Part shown: positions 7,070 to 19,578 of the stretch, piece by piece | Layout: each line of letters starts with the position of its first letter | Numbering within the stretch: the first letter of the stretch is position 1 | The notes under the pieces: generated by a model | Databases searched by the model: none | What the model was told of the DNA's origin: nothing | Seen by the model: the letters and a program-made list of their open reading frames with translations, nothing else | Source: Acanthamoeba sp. SK_2022b | Taxonomy: Eukaryota; Discosea; Longamoebia; Acanthamoebidae | Length of the DNA: 24,388 nt | Direction of reading: 5' to 3' | NCBI GenBank assembly: GCA_027943245.1 | Contig: JANDJZ010001723.1 | Location: 1 to 24,388, forward strand | Translations under genes and position numbers: made by a program

Positions 7070-8600
7070 CAATTATTGGGTTTTATTCTGGCTCCGAGTG
7101 AACGCTGGTAACATATTTTAACACATGCAAATCGAACGAAAGCTGTAAAAAGCTTTAGTGGTGACCTGGTGAGTAGTATAAGAGGATCGAAATGTGAGTT
7201 AGGCTAAATACCTTCCTTCTCAGGTTTGAGAAAGATTTATATCGCTTGCAATAGAACTTTTACAGGATTAGGTAGTTGTTGTAGTAATTATTCAACAAGC
7301 CGACGATGCTTAGCTGGTTTGAGAGAATGATCAGCCACATTGGGACTGAAAACGGCCCAAGTCTTTGAAAAGGGCAGCAGTGGAGAATATTTGACAATGG
7401 GCGAAAGCTTGATCGAGTAATGTTACGTGGGTGATAAGAAGGCTTAATTGCCGTAAAACTCGTTTCGTCAAGGATTATAATGCAATCGTACTTGAAGGAG
7501 AAGCCCTGACTAACTTCGTGCCAGCAGTCGCGGTAATACGGAGAGGGCTAGTGTTATTCGCATTGACTGGGTGTAAAGGGTGCGTAGGTGGCTTATTAAG
7601 TTTCAAGATAAATCTTAAATACAAAATTTAAATATCTTTTAATACTAATAGGCTAGAGTTTATTAGAAGATAGCTGAACATTAAGTGTAAAGGTGAAATT
7701 TTCCGATATTTAAAGGACATGCAATAGGCGAAGGCTGCTATCTATTTTAAACTGACACTGAGGCACAAAAGCATAGGGATCAAACAGGATTAGAGACCCT
7801 GGTAGTCTATGCCCTGACCGATGAATATTGATTATGTTGTAACAAATGTAATTAAGCTAACGCGTAAATATTCCACCTGAGTACTACGACCGCAAGGTTA
7901 AAACTCAAAGAAACTGACGGAAGATTGTATAAGCGGTGGAGTATGTGGTTTAATTTGATATAACGCAAAGAATCTTACCAACCCTTGAATACAAGTTTTC
8001 TTTTTTGACTATGGGCTATTTTTTTAATCCGTAGTTGATAGAATAGGTTTAGGCAGAGTGATAAATCTGCTAACCTTAACTTGTACAGGTGCTGCATGGT
8101 TGTCGGCAGTTCGTGTTGTGAAATGTTTTGTTAATTCATTTAACGGACGTAACCTTCAGCTTTATTTGTTTTAAATAGAGCAATTATTAATTTTAAAATT
8201 GATTGAAAGAAGAGGAAGTCAAATCATTATGGCCTATATAGGTTGGGCTACACACGTACTACAATGGTAATTACAATGTGAAGCAAAAACGCAAGTTCTA
8301 GCTAATCATTAAAAGTTAACCTTAGTTCTAATTACTCTCTGTAAGTCGAGAGTATGAAGTCGGAATCGCTAGTAATCGCAGAATAGAATGCTGCGGTGAA
8401 TACATTCTCAATCTTTGTACACACCGCCCGTCACGCCATGGGAATTGGTTTGGTTAGAAGTAATACTGGCTATATTGTTATCAATTCTTGAATGCTTTTT
8501 TCAGTTTGGTACATTTTAGTACAGATTGCGACAACTAGATCAAGGACTGGGGTGAAGTCGTAACAAGGTAGCGGTAGGGGAACCTGCTGCTGGACAAAAT
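7070..8600 (+). rRNA. rns: Small subunit ribosomal RNA
   Basis: Full-length bacterial-type 16S-like RNA of about 1.53 kb, with no intron. Landmarks: GAACGCTGG near 7100, the 530 loop GTGCCAGCAGTCGCGGTAAT near 7518, ATTAGAGACCCTGGTAGTC near 7789, the 900-region GGTGGAGTATGTGGTTTAAT near 7936, CACACGTACTACAATGG near 8250, the decoding site TGTACACACCGCCCGTCACG near 8417, and GTAACAAGGTAGCGGTAGGG near the 3' end. No CCTCC anti-Shine-Dalgarno follows GCTGGAC, so leaderless or non-SD initiation is expected. Both ends are estimated by similarity. Confidence 0.96.
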
Positions 8601-8651
8601 ATTTTTGGGGTATCTTTTTGTTTGGAACGAAATGTATTTAAATTTTTTAAC

Positions 8652-10124
<1,473 letters not shown>

Positions 10125-10146
10125 TAACAACAATACACCTAAGATC

Positions 10147-11304
10147 GTGTCCACAATTCATTCGTTTTTTTTACCTTATATAGAAAGAGTACACGAGTAC
10201 TTTACTATACCGCCTTTAAGATTCCCAGAGTCTTCGTCTTCTCATAGTGAAGTAATAAAAAGAGGTAAACAGTTTTCTTTTATGGTGATGTTATTTTTAG
10301 TTTTAAAAACTTTTGAATTACTGGGGTTTTACTCTAATGATCTTCTTTGCGTAAATGATCATACTAATTTTTGAAAAATAGGTTTTCAAGATCCAACTAC
10401 ACCGATAGCGTATGGTATAATTAAGTTACACGATCATATATTGTTTTTCCTTGCTGTTATACTTTTCGTTGTAGGTTACTTACTTTTTTCTACTTATAAA
10501 AAATTCTACTACGGTACATTAAATAGCGATTTACCGGAATCCAGAGATATTTCTTTATTTGATTCATTAGTTATTCCGCGTAAAGAGGATCTTCTATTTA
10601 ATGTAACAAATAGAACATATAACATTAATCATGGTACTACCATAGAAATAATTTGAACTATTTTACCAGCCTTTATATTATTGTTTATAGCTGTTCCATC
10701 TTTTGCTTTATTATATGCTATGGATGAAATTATTGATCCTGTCTTAACCGTAAAAGTTATTGGACATCAGTGATACTGAAGTTATGAGTATTCTGATTAT
10801 TCTGTTGTTTACTCTAGTAGGATGATTGATTTTGATTCTATAGATCGTTTTGCTACTATGGAGATGATTTATAAGGATTGGGGTTATTTAAAAGATCGTT
10901 CTTTATTAAGTTATTTATATATCCCTATGGTTGTTCCCGAAACAACTATAAAATTTGATAGTTATATGATTCATGAGGCTGAGTTAAACATCGGTGATTT
11001 AAGGCTATTAAAAACTGATATGCCTTTATTTTTACCTAAAAATACTCATATTAGACTTTTGATTACTTCGTCTGACGTTTTACATAGCTGGGCTGTTCCT
11101 TCTTTTGGTGTTAAGGTAGATGCAGTTCCTGGAAGATTAAATCAGACTTCTCTTTATTTAAAAAATACAGGTACTTTTTATGGTCAGTGTAGCGAGTTAT
11201 GTGGAGTAAATCATGCCTTTATGCCAATTGAGGTTTATGTTGTTAATCCTATATACTTTTATAATTACGTTTATATATATTTTAAAAATTTTAATTTAGT
11301 ATAA
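10147..11304 (+). CDS. cox2: Cytochrome c oxidase subunit 2 (probably the second half of a COX1/2 fusion)
   Basis: Complex IV subunit that carries the CuA centre and receives electrons from cytochrome c. Two membrane helices lie in the N-terminal half, followed by the aromatic GHQWYWSYEY motif (with TGA Trp). CuA ligands counted from GTG 10147 are His313, Cys348, Cys352, His356 and Met359 ([13 protein letters not shown]). An insertion of some 30-40 residues separates the aromatic motif from FDSYMI, compared with common COX2. No ATG occurs upstream of 10282 in this frame, and that one is inside the first helix. The frame stays open upstream through the end of cox1. Hence either GTG 10147 is the start or, more likely, the protein is made as a COX1/2 fusion. 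It ends at TAA 11302-11304. Confidence 0.95.
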
Positions 11305-11305
11305 T

Positions 11306-11947
11306 ATGCGGAATTTTTTAAAGGACCAGAAGAACAGCCTAATTAAGTTTATTTCAAGTTTTTTAAGTAAATTAGGTTTGTCTTGGTTAGTTAGTTTTTT
11401 CGTAAAAAATTAGAGTGAGTTCAGTCTTCAGTTTTAAACTATAGCCTTTTTTTTTCAGCGGCACGCTTAGTCTGGCTCTTGTTCGTTATTTTCAAATTTG
11501 AATTACAGGTTCTTGAGATTACATAAATTTATATTATATAGGCGTATTAGATTCGTTTTGTTTTTCATGTTTTGCTGTTTTTTCTAAATATTTGGCTTTT
11601 AAATGGTTATCTAGATAGAAAGATTGAAAATCAGAGAAAATGAAATGATTATGAGAATTTGGTTCGTAGAGAACATAAATTAGATTTTAATTTTAAGCTG
11701 AATAGACTAGGCTTACCACTGGCTTTTTCTCCCAGCTTTTTCATTTTCTTTTTTGTTGCGTGGTAGTGGTATAGCACCCGGTTATATTTTTATGCTGCTA
11801 GTTTCGGTTTTATTAGGGATCTACGTGGTAAATCGACTTTATATTTTTTATAAAATGTATAAAACGCCTGTACCAAAAGAATTTTTTTTGACGCCATCAA
11901 ACTTTACGGTAAAGATAGTATTTAAATTCCGGAATCTGCTGAAATAA
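11306..11947 (+). pseudogene. Frame-broken membrane-protein ORF downstream of cox2
   Basis: An ATG one base after the cox2 stop opens a 35-codon frame (to 11413). Open segments then continue in the other frames: about 11395-11526, 11445-11615, 11551-11766 and 11711-11947. Each has plausible protein-like composition. Examples are a hydrophobic AARLVWLLFVIF stretch, a charged DRKIENQRKWNDYENLVRRE stretch, and a final helix GYIFMLLVSVLLGIYVVNR before a basic tail. Read together they suggest one membrane protein of roughly 210 aa with about four frame breaks. I do not recognise the family. Breaks are denser here than elsewhere, so a decaying gene is as likely as run-length error. TAA at 11945-11947 is the final stop. 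Confidence 0.45.
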
Positions 11948-11979
11948 AATAATTTTATGTAATTCTATTTTTTTGATTT

Positions 11980-12105
11980 TTTATTAGTTTTTTAATATTT
12001 TAATAAAATTATCTGAGCCCATTTCGAACTCAATTGATAAAAATTATTAAAAATGGTTTTATTTAACTTATAAGTTGAAAAAAATTATATTATTCAAGGT
12101 TGTTA
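11980..12105 (+). rRNA. rrn5: Candidate mitochondrial 5S rRNA
   Basis: In the 180-nt gap before rps4, CTGAGCCCATTTCGAACTCA (12013-12032) reproduces helix III and loop C of 5S rRNA: stem TGA/TCA around a 13-nt loop ending CGAAC, the bacterial loop size. The flanking TTTTAATAA (11998-12006) and TTATTAAAA (12044-12052) form a perfect 9-bp helix II at the correct spacing. ATGGT follows as in bacteria (12054-12058), then a hairpin AACTT/AAGTT (12065-12076) as helix IV. I could not find a convincing helix I, so both ends are estimates. 5S rRNA is known from Acanthamoeba castellanii mitochondria. Confidence 0.6.
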
Positions 12106-12127
12106 TATTTAAATTATACGTTATAGT

Positions 12128-13321
12128 ATGTCAAAATTTTACAAACAGAGAATATATAAAAAATATAAAGATGAGATTTGAGGTAAAATTATTTCTAAAC
12201 GGTTTTCTTATAACAGAAAAGCTTTATTGTTGAATTACAGGGATAATTTGTTAAAAAATCGTTTAAGAATAAAAACTAAGTTTAAATATTTTAGACGCGG
12301 CTTCTTAAAGCATTTAAATTATAGTAGGTTTATGTTTAAAGGTTTTAAAAAAAGAGTTCGTTTATTTAATTTTTGAAAGAAGTCGTCTTTTTATTCAAAT
12401 TCATTTATCACTATACCGCACGGGGTTAAAATAAGAAGAAAAGTTCGTAGACGATTTAGAAGATTTGCTAAAATTACAAGGTGAAATAGGAGAAGGTGAA
12501 ATATAAAATGAATGAGAAAGCTAGTTTTTAAGCCATTAAAAGCTTTAAAAATGTTATACCTAAACATGTTTTTTTTAAAGTTTATTCCTAAATTTTGTAA
12601 TACACTTTATATATCTAAGCCGATATATTTACATTTTCCAAAATATCGTTTACCTATCTTTTTTTCTTTTAATTCAAATAAATCACGTGTTTTTTATAAA
12701 ACTTACGCATTTTTACGAAAAAATGCTGTTCAGTTTAATGTTAAAAAAAAATTAAATTTGCGTAAACAGAAGATATTTTTTTATTCAATTCATATAGCAG
12801 CGCCACAAAAAAAAAAGAAAAAAAGATCTTTATTTGCCTTGAAAAATATATATTATAAAAAAATTTCATTATTTTTTGGGTTTAAAAGCACTTCGACATT
12901 TTTAAAGATTTATAATAGATATGCTAAAACTTGAGGGATAAATAATTTTGTAGCTTTTTCCTTGTTAGAGTTTCGCTTAGAGACATTCTTACTTAGATTA
13001 AACTTATTTCCTTCAGTTTATTTTATTAAAAATTTTGTTTTACACAAAAATGTTTTTGTGAATAACTCAGTTGTTAATTGCTCATCCTATATTTTGAAAT
13101 TAAATGAAATTGTTTCCTTTAATAGGAGGTACTATAAGCGACTTTATGCTTATATAAAATATGTTTTGAAATCAAAAAAAATTTTTCTTAATGTTCCTGG
13201 GTTTATTGAGGTAGACTATAAACTGCTAGTCGCAATGCCTATTCGACGTCCGGAATTGAATTCCCTAACAAAACCCATGTCTTTTGACTTGTATACGAAT
13301 TTCCCTACTTTTCATCGTTAA
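12128..13321 (+). CDS. rps4: Ribosomal protein S4
   Basis: Small-subunit protein that nucleates 30S assembly by binding 16S rRNA. It has 397 aa, ATG 12128 to TAA 13319-13321, intact with several TGA Trp codons. The N-terminus shows the family pattern (QRIYKKYKDEIWGKI). The middle is very basic (KIRRKVRRRFRRFAK), with a long lysine-rich insertion. The S4 RNA-binding domain lies near residues 280-330 (LEFRLETFLLRLNLFPS ... HKNVFVNNSVVNCSSY). Almost double the bacterial length (about 205 aa), which is common for protist mitochondrial S4. tRNA-Phe follows within 30 nt. Confidence 0.88.
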
Positions 13322-13347
13322 AAACTTTATAGTATGCTGGTAATCAT

Positions 13348-13420
13348 ACGTAGGTAGCTCAGTGGTAAGAGCGATGGTCTGAAAAACCATAGGTCGGTGG
13401 TTCGATTCCATTCCTACCCA
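13348..13420 (+). tRNA. trnF: tRNA-Phe(GAA), acceptor positions 1-2 mismatched
   Basis: D arm GCTC-GAGC, anticodon stem ATGGT/ACCAT with loop CTGAAAA giving GAA, and T arm GGTGG-TTCGATT-CCATT. 5' ACGTAGG against 3' CCTACCC gives A-C and C-C at positions 1-2; positions 3-7 pair. Confidence 0.94.
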
Positions 13421-13429
13421 ACCAAATCG

Positions 13430-13493
13430 TGTTAAATAGCTTAGTGGTAGAGCGCCGTAAAGGGAGGTGAGGGTTCGATTCCCTCTTTATTTT
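13430..13493 (+). tRNA. tRNA-like element lacking a normal anticodon arm
   Basis: A typical D arm (GCTT-AGTGGTA-GAGC, 13439-13453) and T arm (GAGGG-TTCGATT-CCCTC, 13469-13485) are present. The acceptor pairs at positions 4-7 (TAAA/TTTA) but not at 1-3, the same pattern as the real tRNAs nearby. Only 15 nt (GCCGTAAAGGGAGGT) separate the two arms, where about 23 are expected, and no 5-bp anticodon stem can be drawn. The discriminator would be T. It may be a decayed tRNA gene, or a tRNA that needs insertion editing. It lies 9 nt downstream of tRNA-Phe and 26 nt upstream of nad6. Confidence 0.5.
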
Positions 13494-13519
13494 TAAAATT
13501 AAAGTATAAAAAAATAAAA

Positions 13520-14365
13520 ATGTTAACCAATTGTCTACTGTTATGTTTTTGCTGCTTGGCTTTGATTTTTAGCGTTATGATTATATCTTCAAAAAATCCA
13601 ATTCATTCTATATTATACCTCATTTTAGTTTTTTGTAACATAACTTTTGTACTAATAATATTAGGTGTGGAATTTATAGCAATTACTTTTTTAATTGTTT
13701 ATGTAGGTGCTATAGCAGTCCTTTTTTTATTCGTTGTTATGATGCTAAATATAAAAATTCTAGAGTTAGATGAGGTATTTTGAAAATATATACCTGTCGG
13801 TTTATTAATTTCAAGTTGTTTTTTATTTCAACTTTTTTTTTATGTTTTCAATTTTAATATTTTTGATATTGTTGATTTATTCTTTTATAATAAACTTTAC
13901 TATTTTAAGGAAGTAGGGGTAGTTCAAAATACCTCGAATTCTAGTTTAAATATGTTATGTTTACTTAGCGGATCAGATCCTATTATGTGCGATTCATTTT
14001 CGGGAAATTTTATAGATTATTTGCAAGCTTATTCTGACGTTTGTTTAGGATTGGATTTTACTTCTTTTAGCGCGTATACCCCCATTAAACAGGCCCCGTA
14101 TAGCGTTTTCTGCATGATTTCATCTGAATCTTTGTTAACTCAAAATTTTTTGGATTTTTCGAATGAATTAACTAATACTGAGCTTTTAGGTTGACTTATT
14201 TATACTTATACATTTTTTATTTTTTTAGTAATTAGCTTGATTTTGTTAATTTCTATGATTGGCTCAATAATTTTGGTATTAAATCAAAATATAAATATAA
14301 AGAGGCAATTAATTTTTAGACAGACTTTGAGAGATTTAAAATCATCTGTTTCATTAAAGAGTTAA
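13520..14365 (+). CDS. nad6: NADH dehydrogenase subunit 6
   Basis: Membrane subunit of complex I (NuoJ family). It has 281 aa, ATG 13520 to TAA 14363-14365, intact with TGA at 13781 and 14192 read as Trp. The family core lies near residues 25-80: NPIHSILYLILVFCN, then the GVEFIAITFLIVYVGAIAVL helix with its pi-bulge region. A hydrophilic insertion of about 100 residues (near 115-220) precedes the last membrane helix, which makes it longer than the usual roughly 200 aa. nad5 starts 9 nt downstream. Confidence 0.95.
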
Positions 14366-14374
14366 AAAATTATT

Positions 14375-16406
14375 ATGTATTTGTTACCGTTAGTTCTTCC
14401 CTTATTAAATCTTGCTATTTCAGGTCTTTTTGGTAAACTTTTAGGAAATCGAGTTTCATTTTTTTCATTTTTAATATGTTATTGTGTACTTTAACCAGTT
14501 TTTTTATCTTCTTCGAGGTGGGGATAAACAAATCGGTATGTTTTATCGATTTAGGTGAATGATTTCATATTGGTCTATTAAAGTTAAATTGAGTTTTCGT
14601 ATTTGATAGTATAACCGCTACTATGCTAGTACTTGTTGTTTTCGTTTCCTTTTTAGTTCATTTATACTCAATGGATTATATGGCCGGAGATCCGCATATT
14701 ATTCGTTTTTTAGGTTACTTATCTTTGTTTACTTTTTTTATGCTAATGTTGGTGACTTCTGGTAATTTTGTTCAATTATTTTTAGGTTGAGAAGGTGTAG
14801 GTTTATCCTCATATCTTTTGATTAATTTTTGATACACAAGAATTCAGGCTAACAAGTCTGCAATGAAGGCTATTATAGTAAATAGGTTTGGTGATTTTGG
14901 TATATACTTTTCTCTTTTGACAATATTTTTTGTTTTAAAAGTTTCGATTTTGGCGTTGTTTTTAATTTAACTGATTTGGTGTATTTACAAAACCCATTAA
15001 ATTTTTTTAGTTTTGAGGTAAATCGTATTGATTTTATAGTCTTTTTTTTATTTTTAGGCGCAATTGGTAAGTCTGCTCAGTTAGGTTTGCACACTTGATT
15101 ACCTGATGCTATGGAAGGACCAACTCCCGTATCAGCGCTTATTCATGCCGCTACTATGGTTACAGCAGGCGTATTTGTATTAATTAGATGCTCGCCATTA
15201 TTGGAGTATAGTAGTTCTGGATTATTCTTGATTTCATTAATCGGTGGTTTAACCGCTTTATTTGCCGGTACGGTTGGTTTAGTTCAATATGATATAAAAA
15301 AGGTAATTGCTTATTCAACATGTAGTCAATTAGGCTATATGTTTTTTGCGTGTGGTTTATCTAATTATTCGGTCGGTTTATTTCATCTTTTTAATCATGG
15401 GTTTTTTAAGGCTCTTTTATTTTTAGGCGCAGGATCAGTTATACACGCCTTGTTAGACGAACAGGATATGAGAAAAATGGGTGGACTTATAAAACTGTTA
15501 CCTTTAACATATGTGGCTATTTTAGTCGGTTCCTTATCTTTAACAGGTTTTCCATTTTTAACTGGATTTTATTCTAAAGAAGTTGTTCTTGAAATTGCTT
15601 TTTCCAAATTTTCTATTAGTAGCTTTTTCATATATTGGTTAGGAGTTTTAGCTGCGTTTATTACATCTTTTTACTCCATAAGATTAGCTTATTTAGTTTT
15701 TTTTTCTAAACCTAGTGGCTATAGTCGTGCACTTGCATCTTCACATGAATCCCAATCTTTTATATTTTATGTATTATCATTTTTGGGATTTTTAAGCATT
15801 TTTATAGGTTTTTTATTTAAAGATTTATTTATTGGTTTGGGTACTGATTTTTGAGCTAATTCCATTTTTAATTTATACACTAATAGCGATATTTTATACG
15901 CAGAATTCTTAGATTATTATTATAAATTAATACCTCTTGTTTTTAGTATTTTTGGAATTGTTGTATCCTTGGTGATTTATTTTTTATTGTATAGTTGAAC
16001 TGTTATCGTAATTAAATTAGATTTTTTACGTTCAGTTTACAGATTTCTTTCTAAAAAATGGTATTTTGATTTGCTGTACAATAATGTATTTGTTTTTAAT
16101 TTGTTATCTGGGTTTTACACTTTGACTTTTAAATTAATTGACAGGGGGCTTATCGAATTTTTTGGTCCATTAAGTATTGTGAGAATTGTTAATAAGGCCT
16201 CCTCAATATTTAGTTATATGCAGACAGGTTTTTTATATAACTATATCTTTGTTGTACTTTTAGGCGTCATATTTTTTCTTGAGGTTATTGTTATATTACT
16301 TCGAAATGAATTAAATATTAGCTTGAATTTTGGTTTATTAATTTGTCTTATTGTTTCTATACTATTCTCAAATTTTTTTTCGAGCCATACTAACAAAAAA
16401 TCTTAA
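14375..16406 (+). CDS. nad5: NADH dehydrogenase subunit 5, two frame breaks
   Basis: Antiporter-like proton-pumping subunit of complex I. ATG 14375 gives [12 protein letters not shown]. The frame then breaks between 14443 and 14480, most simply by one missing T in the T7 at 14459-14465. The second segment carries [16 protein letters not shown]. It breaks at A4 14937-14940, where one more A gives [14 protein letters not shown]. The third segment, with [20 protein letters not shown] and a long C-terminal lateral helix region, runs to TAA 16404-16406. With two bases restored the gene is 678 codons (677 aa), a normal NAD5 size. The stop overlaps the nad11 ATG by one base. Confidence 0.94.
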
Positions 16407-18445
16407 TGAAGAGTGTTTCCTTTAAACTAAATGATTTTCAATATACTATAAACAATAAGTTGACACTTATACAGGCTTGCTTAAAAAATAAGGTTGACGT
16501 CCCTAGATTTTGTTTTCATGAGAAGCTCTCTATAGCTGGTAATTGTAGAATGTGTCTTGTGGAGGACTTAAAACAAGTCAAACCGCTAGCCTCATGTGCT
16601 ATAAATGTTTCCGACTCTATGAATATATATACGAATACTTTAAAAGTAAAAAAAGCTAGGGAGTCAGTTCTAGAATTTTTATTAGCAAACCATCCGTTGG
16701 ATTGTCCTATTTGTGATCAAGGTGGTGAGTGCGATTTACAAGACCAATCGCTGGTATTTGGAAGTGATCGTGGAAGATTTTATGAGTTTAAACGGTCTGT
16801 CGAAGATAAGGATTGTGGACCACTAATTAAGACGATAATGAATAGGTGTATTCATTGTACGCGTTGCGTTCGTTTTAGCAATGAGGTAGCAGGTACTAGT
16901 ATTTTAGGAGTTACGGGTCGTGGCTCAAGAATGGAAATAGGTTTTTATATAGAAAATTTAATGTCTAGTGAGTTATCTGGAAATATTATAGACTTGTGTC
17001 CAGTAGGTGCATTAACTTCTAAACCTTTTTCATTTACCTCGAGACCTTGAGAGTTGAAAAGTTTTAATTCTATAGACATATTGGACTCAATGCATAGTAA
17101 TATACGTATAGATGTCCGAGGAACAAAAATTATGCGAATCCTTCCGAGAATAAACACTGAAATTAATGAGGATTGGATAACCGATAAAATTCGTTTTTCT
17201 TATGATTCTTTTCGAAGGCAAAGATTATATGACCCTATGATAAAGGTAAAGGGCGAGTTTGTTAAAATAGGATGAAAAAAGGCTTTTTTTTATGCGAAAG
17301 CTAATTTTTTAAGTATTTCAAGATCTAATAAGTCTACATTTACAGCGTTAAGAGGTTTTATTGGTGATTATGCAGATGTTGAAACATTGTACATGCTGAA
17401 GAAATTTATTAGTTTAAGTGGCTCGATTCTTCCTATGCCAGCTAATAAAAATTTAGATTTTTCATCATGTTATTCATTTACCTTACCGTTTAAATCATTA
17501 TCTAAAGCTGATTTATGTTTACTAGTTGATGTTAATTTGCGAATTGATTTGCCACTTTTAAATTCACGTATTCGAACTTTGGTAGTAAAAAACTTATTAC
17601 CGGTGTTTATTGTTGGTTTCTACTCTAACTTTAACTATTTTACTAAACATATTTCAAACTCCTCCACTGTATTTTTGTCTATTTTGGAGGGTTCTCATTG
17701 AGTTAGTGCAAAGCTTTCAAAAAGTGCTTCTAAATATCCGCTTATTATTACTAACTCTGCGTCAATTTTTTCTACGCCATCTAGTTTAAGCTCATTGCTT
17801 TTATACACCAATGTTTTTTCATCTAATTGAGTTGGTTTAAATTTTGTTCCGATTCATTCATCCTTTGTTCCTTCTGCTGAGCTCGGCCTATTTTCTAAAA
17901 ATACCCACAATTTAAATTTATTAACATCCTCATTTGACATTTTAGTAAATTTTGATAAGAACTTTAAAAAAGAGTCGTCTAGTTTTTTTAAAATTTACCA
18001 AGGGCACCATGGTGATTTAAATTCAAGGATTTGTGATATGATTCTACCTAGTACTTCTTTTATTGAAAAAAATTCAAATTTTTCAAATCTCTCTAGGTTA
18101 GTACAAAAAAGTAAAAAAATTTTGTTTAATCCTGGTAATTCACGTGATGATTGGAAAATACTAAATTCCATTATTGAGGTTTTTGGTTTTTTACCATTTA
18201 AAATAATTAACTCTTTTGCACTTTTATCCGGCGTTTCCACAACCTCTCCATTTATACTTTATAAAAGTACAGGTAAGTTCTTACTTGTTGATAACTTTTT
18301 TTATTACATGCACTTTCATTTTAAAAATTTTACGTCTATAAACAATAGCTATTATTTAAGTGATGCAATAACAAGAAACTCAAAGATTATGTCTTTGTGT
18401 TCAATTAAATTCAAAACAAATAAATTTAATTTTTTTTCTTTTTAG
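16406..18445 (+). CDS. nad11: NADH dehydrogenase subunit 11 (75-kDa, NuoG-like)
   Basis: Peripheral-arm subunit of complex I that passes electrons through three Fe-S clusters. It has 679 aa, intact, ATG 16406 overlapping the nad5 stop. Cluster ligands visible: 2Fe-2S Cys36, Cys47, Cys50, Cys64; N5-type 4Fe-4S His96, Cys100, Cys103, Cys109; N4-type 4Fe-4S Cys148, Cys151, Cys154 and Cys198. The remaining 480 residues are a full-length, poorly conserved molybdopterin-like C-terminal domain, so this is not the shortened version found in some protist mitochondria. Several TGA Trp codons. Mitochondrial coding of nad11 is limited to a few protist groups, including Amoebozoa. Confidence 0.96.
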
Positions 18446-18566
18446 TTCAGTTTTGTATCATTTAAAATTTAAAATTCCGCTTTTGCGCAAATTTTTATTA
18501 TTGATAAAACTTTTTTCCTACTTATGGTAAAAAATAAAGTCGTAAGATAGAGGGTATTTAATAAAG
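18446..18566. other. Spacer between nad11 and cox3
   Basis: 121 nt of AT-rich sequence in an otherwise tightly packed run of genes. Apart from a small GC cluster (CCGCTTTTGCGC near 18477), nothing recognisable is seen. It may hold a processing or promoter site for cox3. Confidence 0.4.
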
Positions 18567-19562
18567 ATGATAACGATGAAATTTAACTACGATAATTTTT
18601 TAAATAAATTTAATAATATATATAACAATGATATCAGGTTAGTAGATCTAAATAATAAATGATGGTATCACAATTGTCGTGTACATTTTGCTGGTAATCA
18701 AAAACATAGTTTCCATATAGTAACAAGAAGTCCTTGGCCGTTATATTCTTCTATCGCTGCGCTAATGTTTACTTTTGGTATGGTTATGCATATGCATAAT
18801 TATATGTACGGAAATATTTTATCTTTAGCTGGTTTTTTTTTAATTCTTTTAATGATGTTTGTCTGATGAAGAGATGTCATTAGAGAAAGTACATTTAGCG
18901 GGTATCATACAAAAAAAGTTCAACAAGGATTACGACTAGGTGTGATACTTTTTATTATTTCTGAAGTTATGTTCTTTTTTTCATTTTTTTGAGCATTTTT
19001 CCATGCCAGTCTTTCCCCCAGCGTTGTTTTAGGTTCAGTTTGACCACCTTTAGGTATAAATGTTTTAAATCCATTAAAAATTCCTTTATTAAATACTTTA
19101 ATATTATTATTATCTGGTTTAACTGTAACTTGAAGCCATCACATTATTCGCGATAAGTCATGACAAAGTTTCTTTTTTTCTTCACAAAAAGAGGAAAATT
19201 TAAATCCATTTTTAGATAATTACATAATTTGCGCTTTTGCTTTATTTTTAACAGTCTTTTTAGGTTTAGAGTTTACTGTATGACAAGGTTATGAATACTA
19301 TAAGGCAACATTTTATATATATGACGGAGTCTATGGTTCTACATTTTATATGACTACAGGTTTACACGGTTTACATGTTATTATTGGTACATTGTTTTTA
19401 ATTGTATGTTTTTTTCGTCTATTAGATTTGCATTTTATATATAATCACCATTTTGGATACGAGGCGGCTATATGGTACTGACATTTTGTTGATGTTGTTT
19501 GAATATTTTTATTTTTATCTATTTATTGCTGGGGTTCTGGATTAGATAGTTTTTTTAAGTAA
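18567..19562 (+). CDS. cox3: Cytochrome c oxidase subunit 3
   Basis: Seven-helix core subunit of complex IV. It has 331 aa, ATG 18567 to TAA 19560-19562, intact with about a dozen TGA Trp codons. An N-terminal extension of about 50 residues precedes the family start [16 protein letters not shown]. Also seen are the [18 protein letters not shown] helix with its conserved Glu, a LEFTVWQGYEY segment, and the C-terminal [11 protein letters not shown] and WYWHFVDVVWIFLF segments. A later in-frame ATG (18576) could also serve as start. nad4 follows after 16 nt. Confidence 0.96.
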
Positions 19563-19578
19563 GGACAATATATTAAGG

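Noticed and set aside
7431..7631. Plus-strand ORF of 66 aa
   Set aside because: It falls inside the conserved 530-loop region of rns; a reading-frame artefact.
16945..17157. Minus-strand ORF of 70 aa
   Set aside because: It is antisense to nad11, whose own frame is intact and strongly conserved here.
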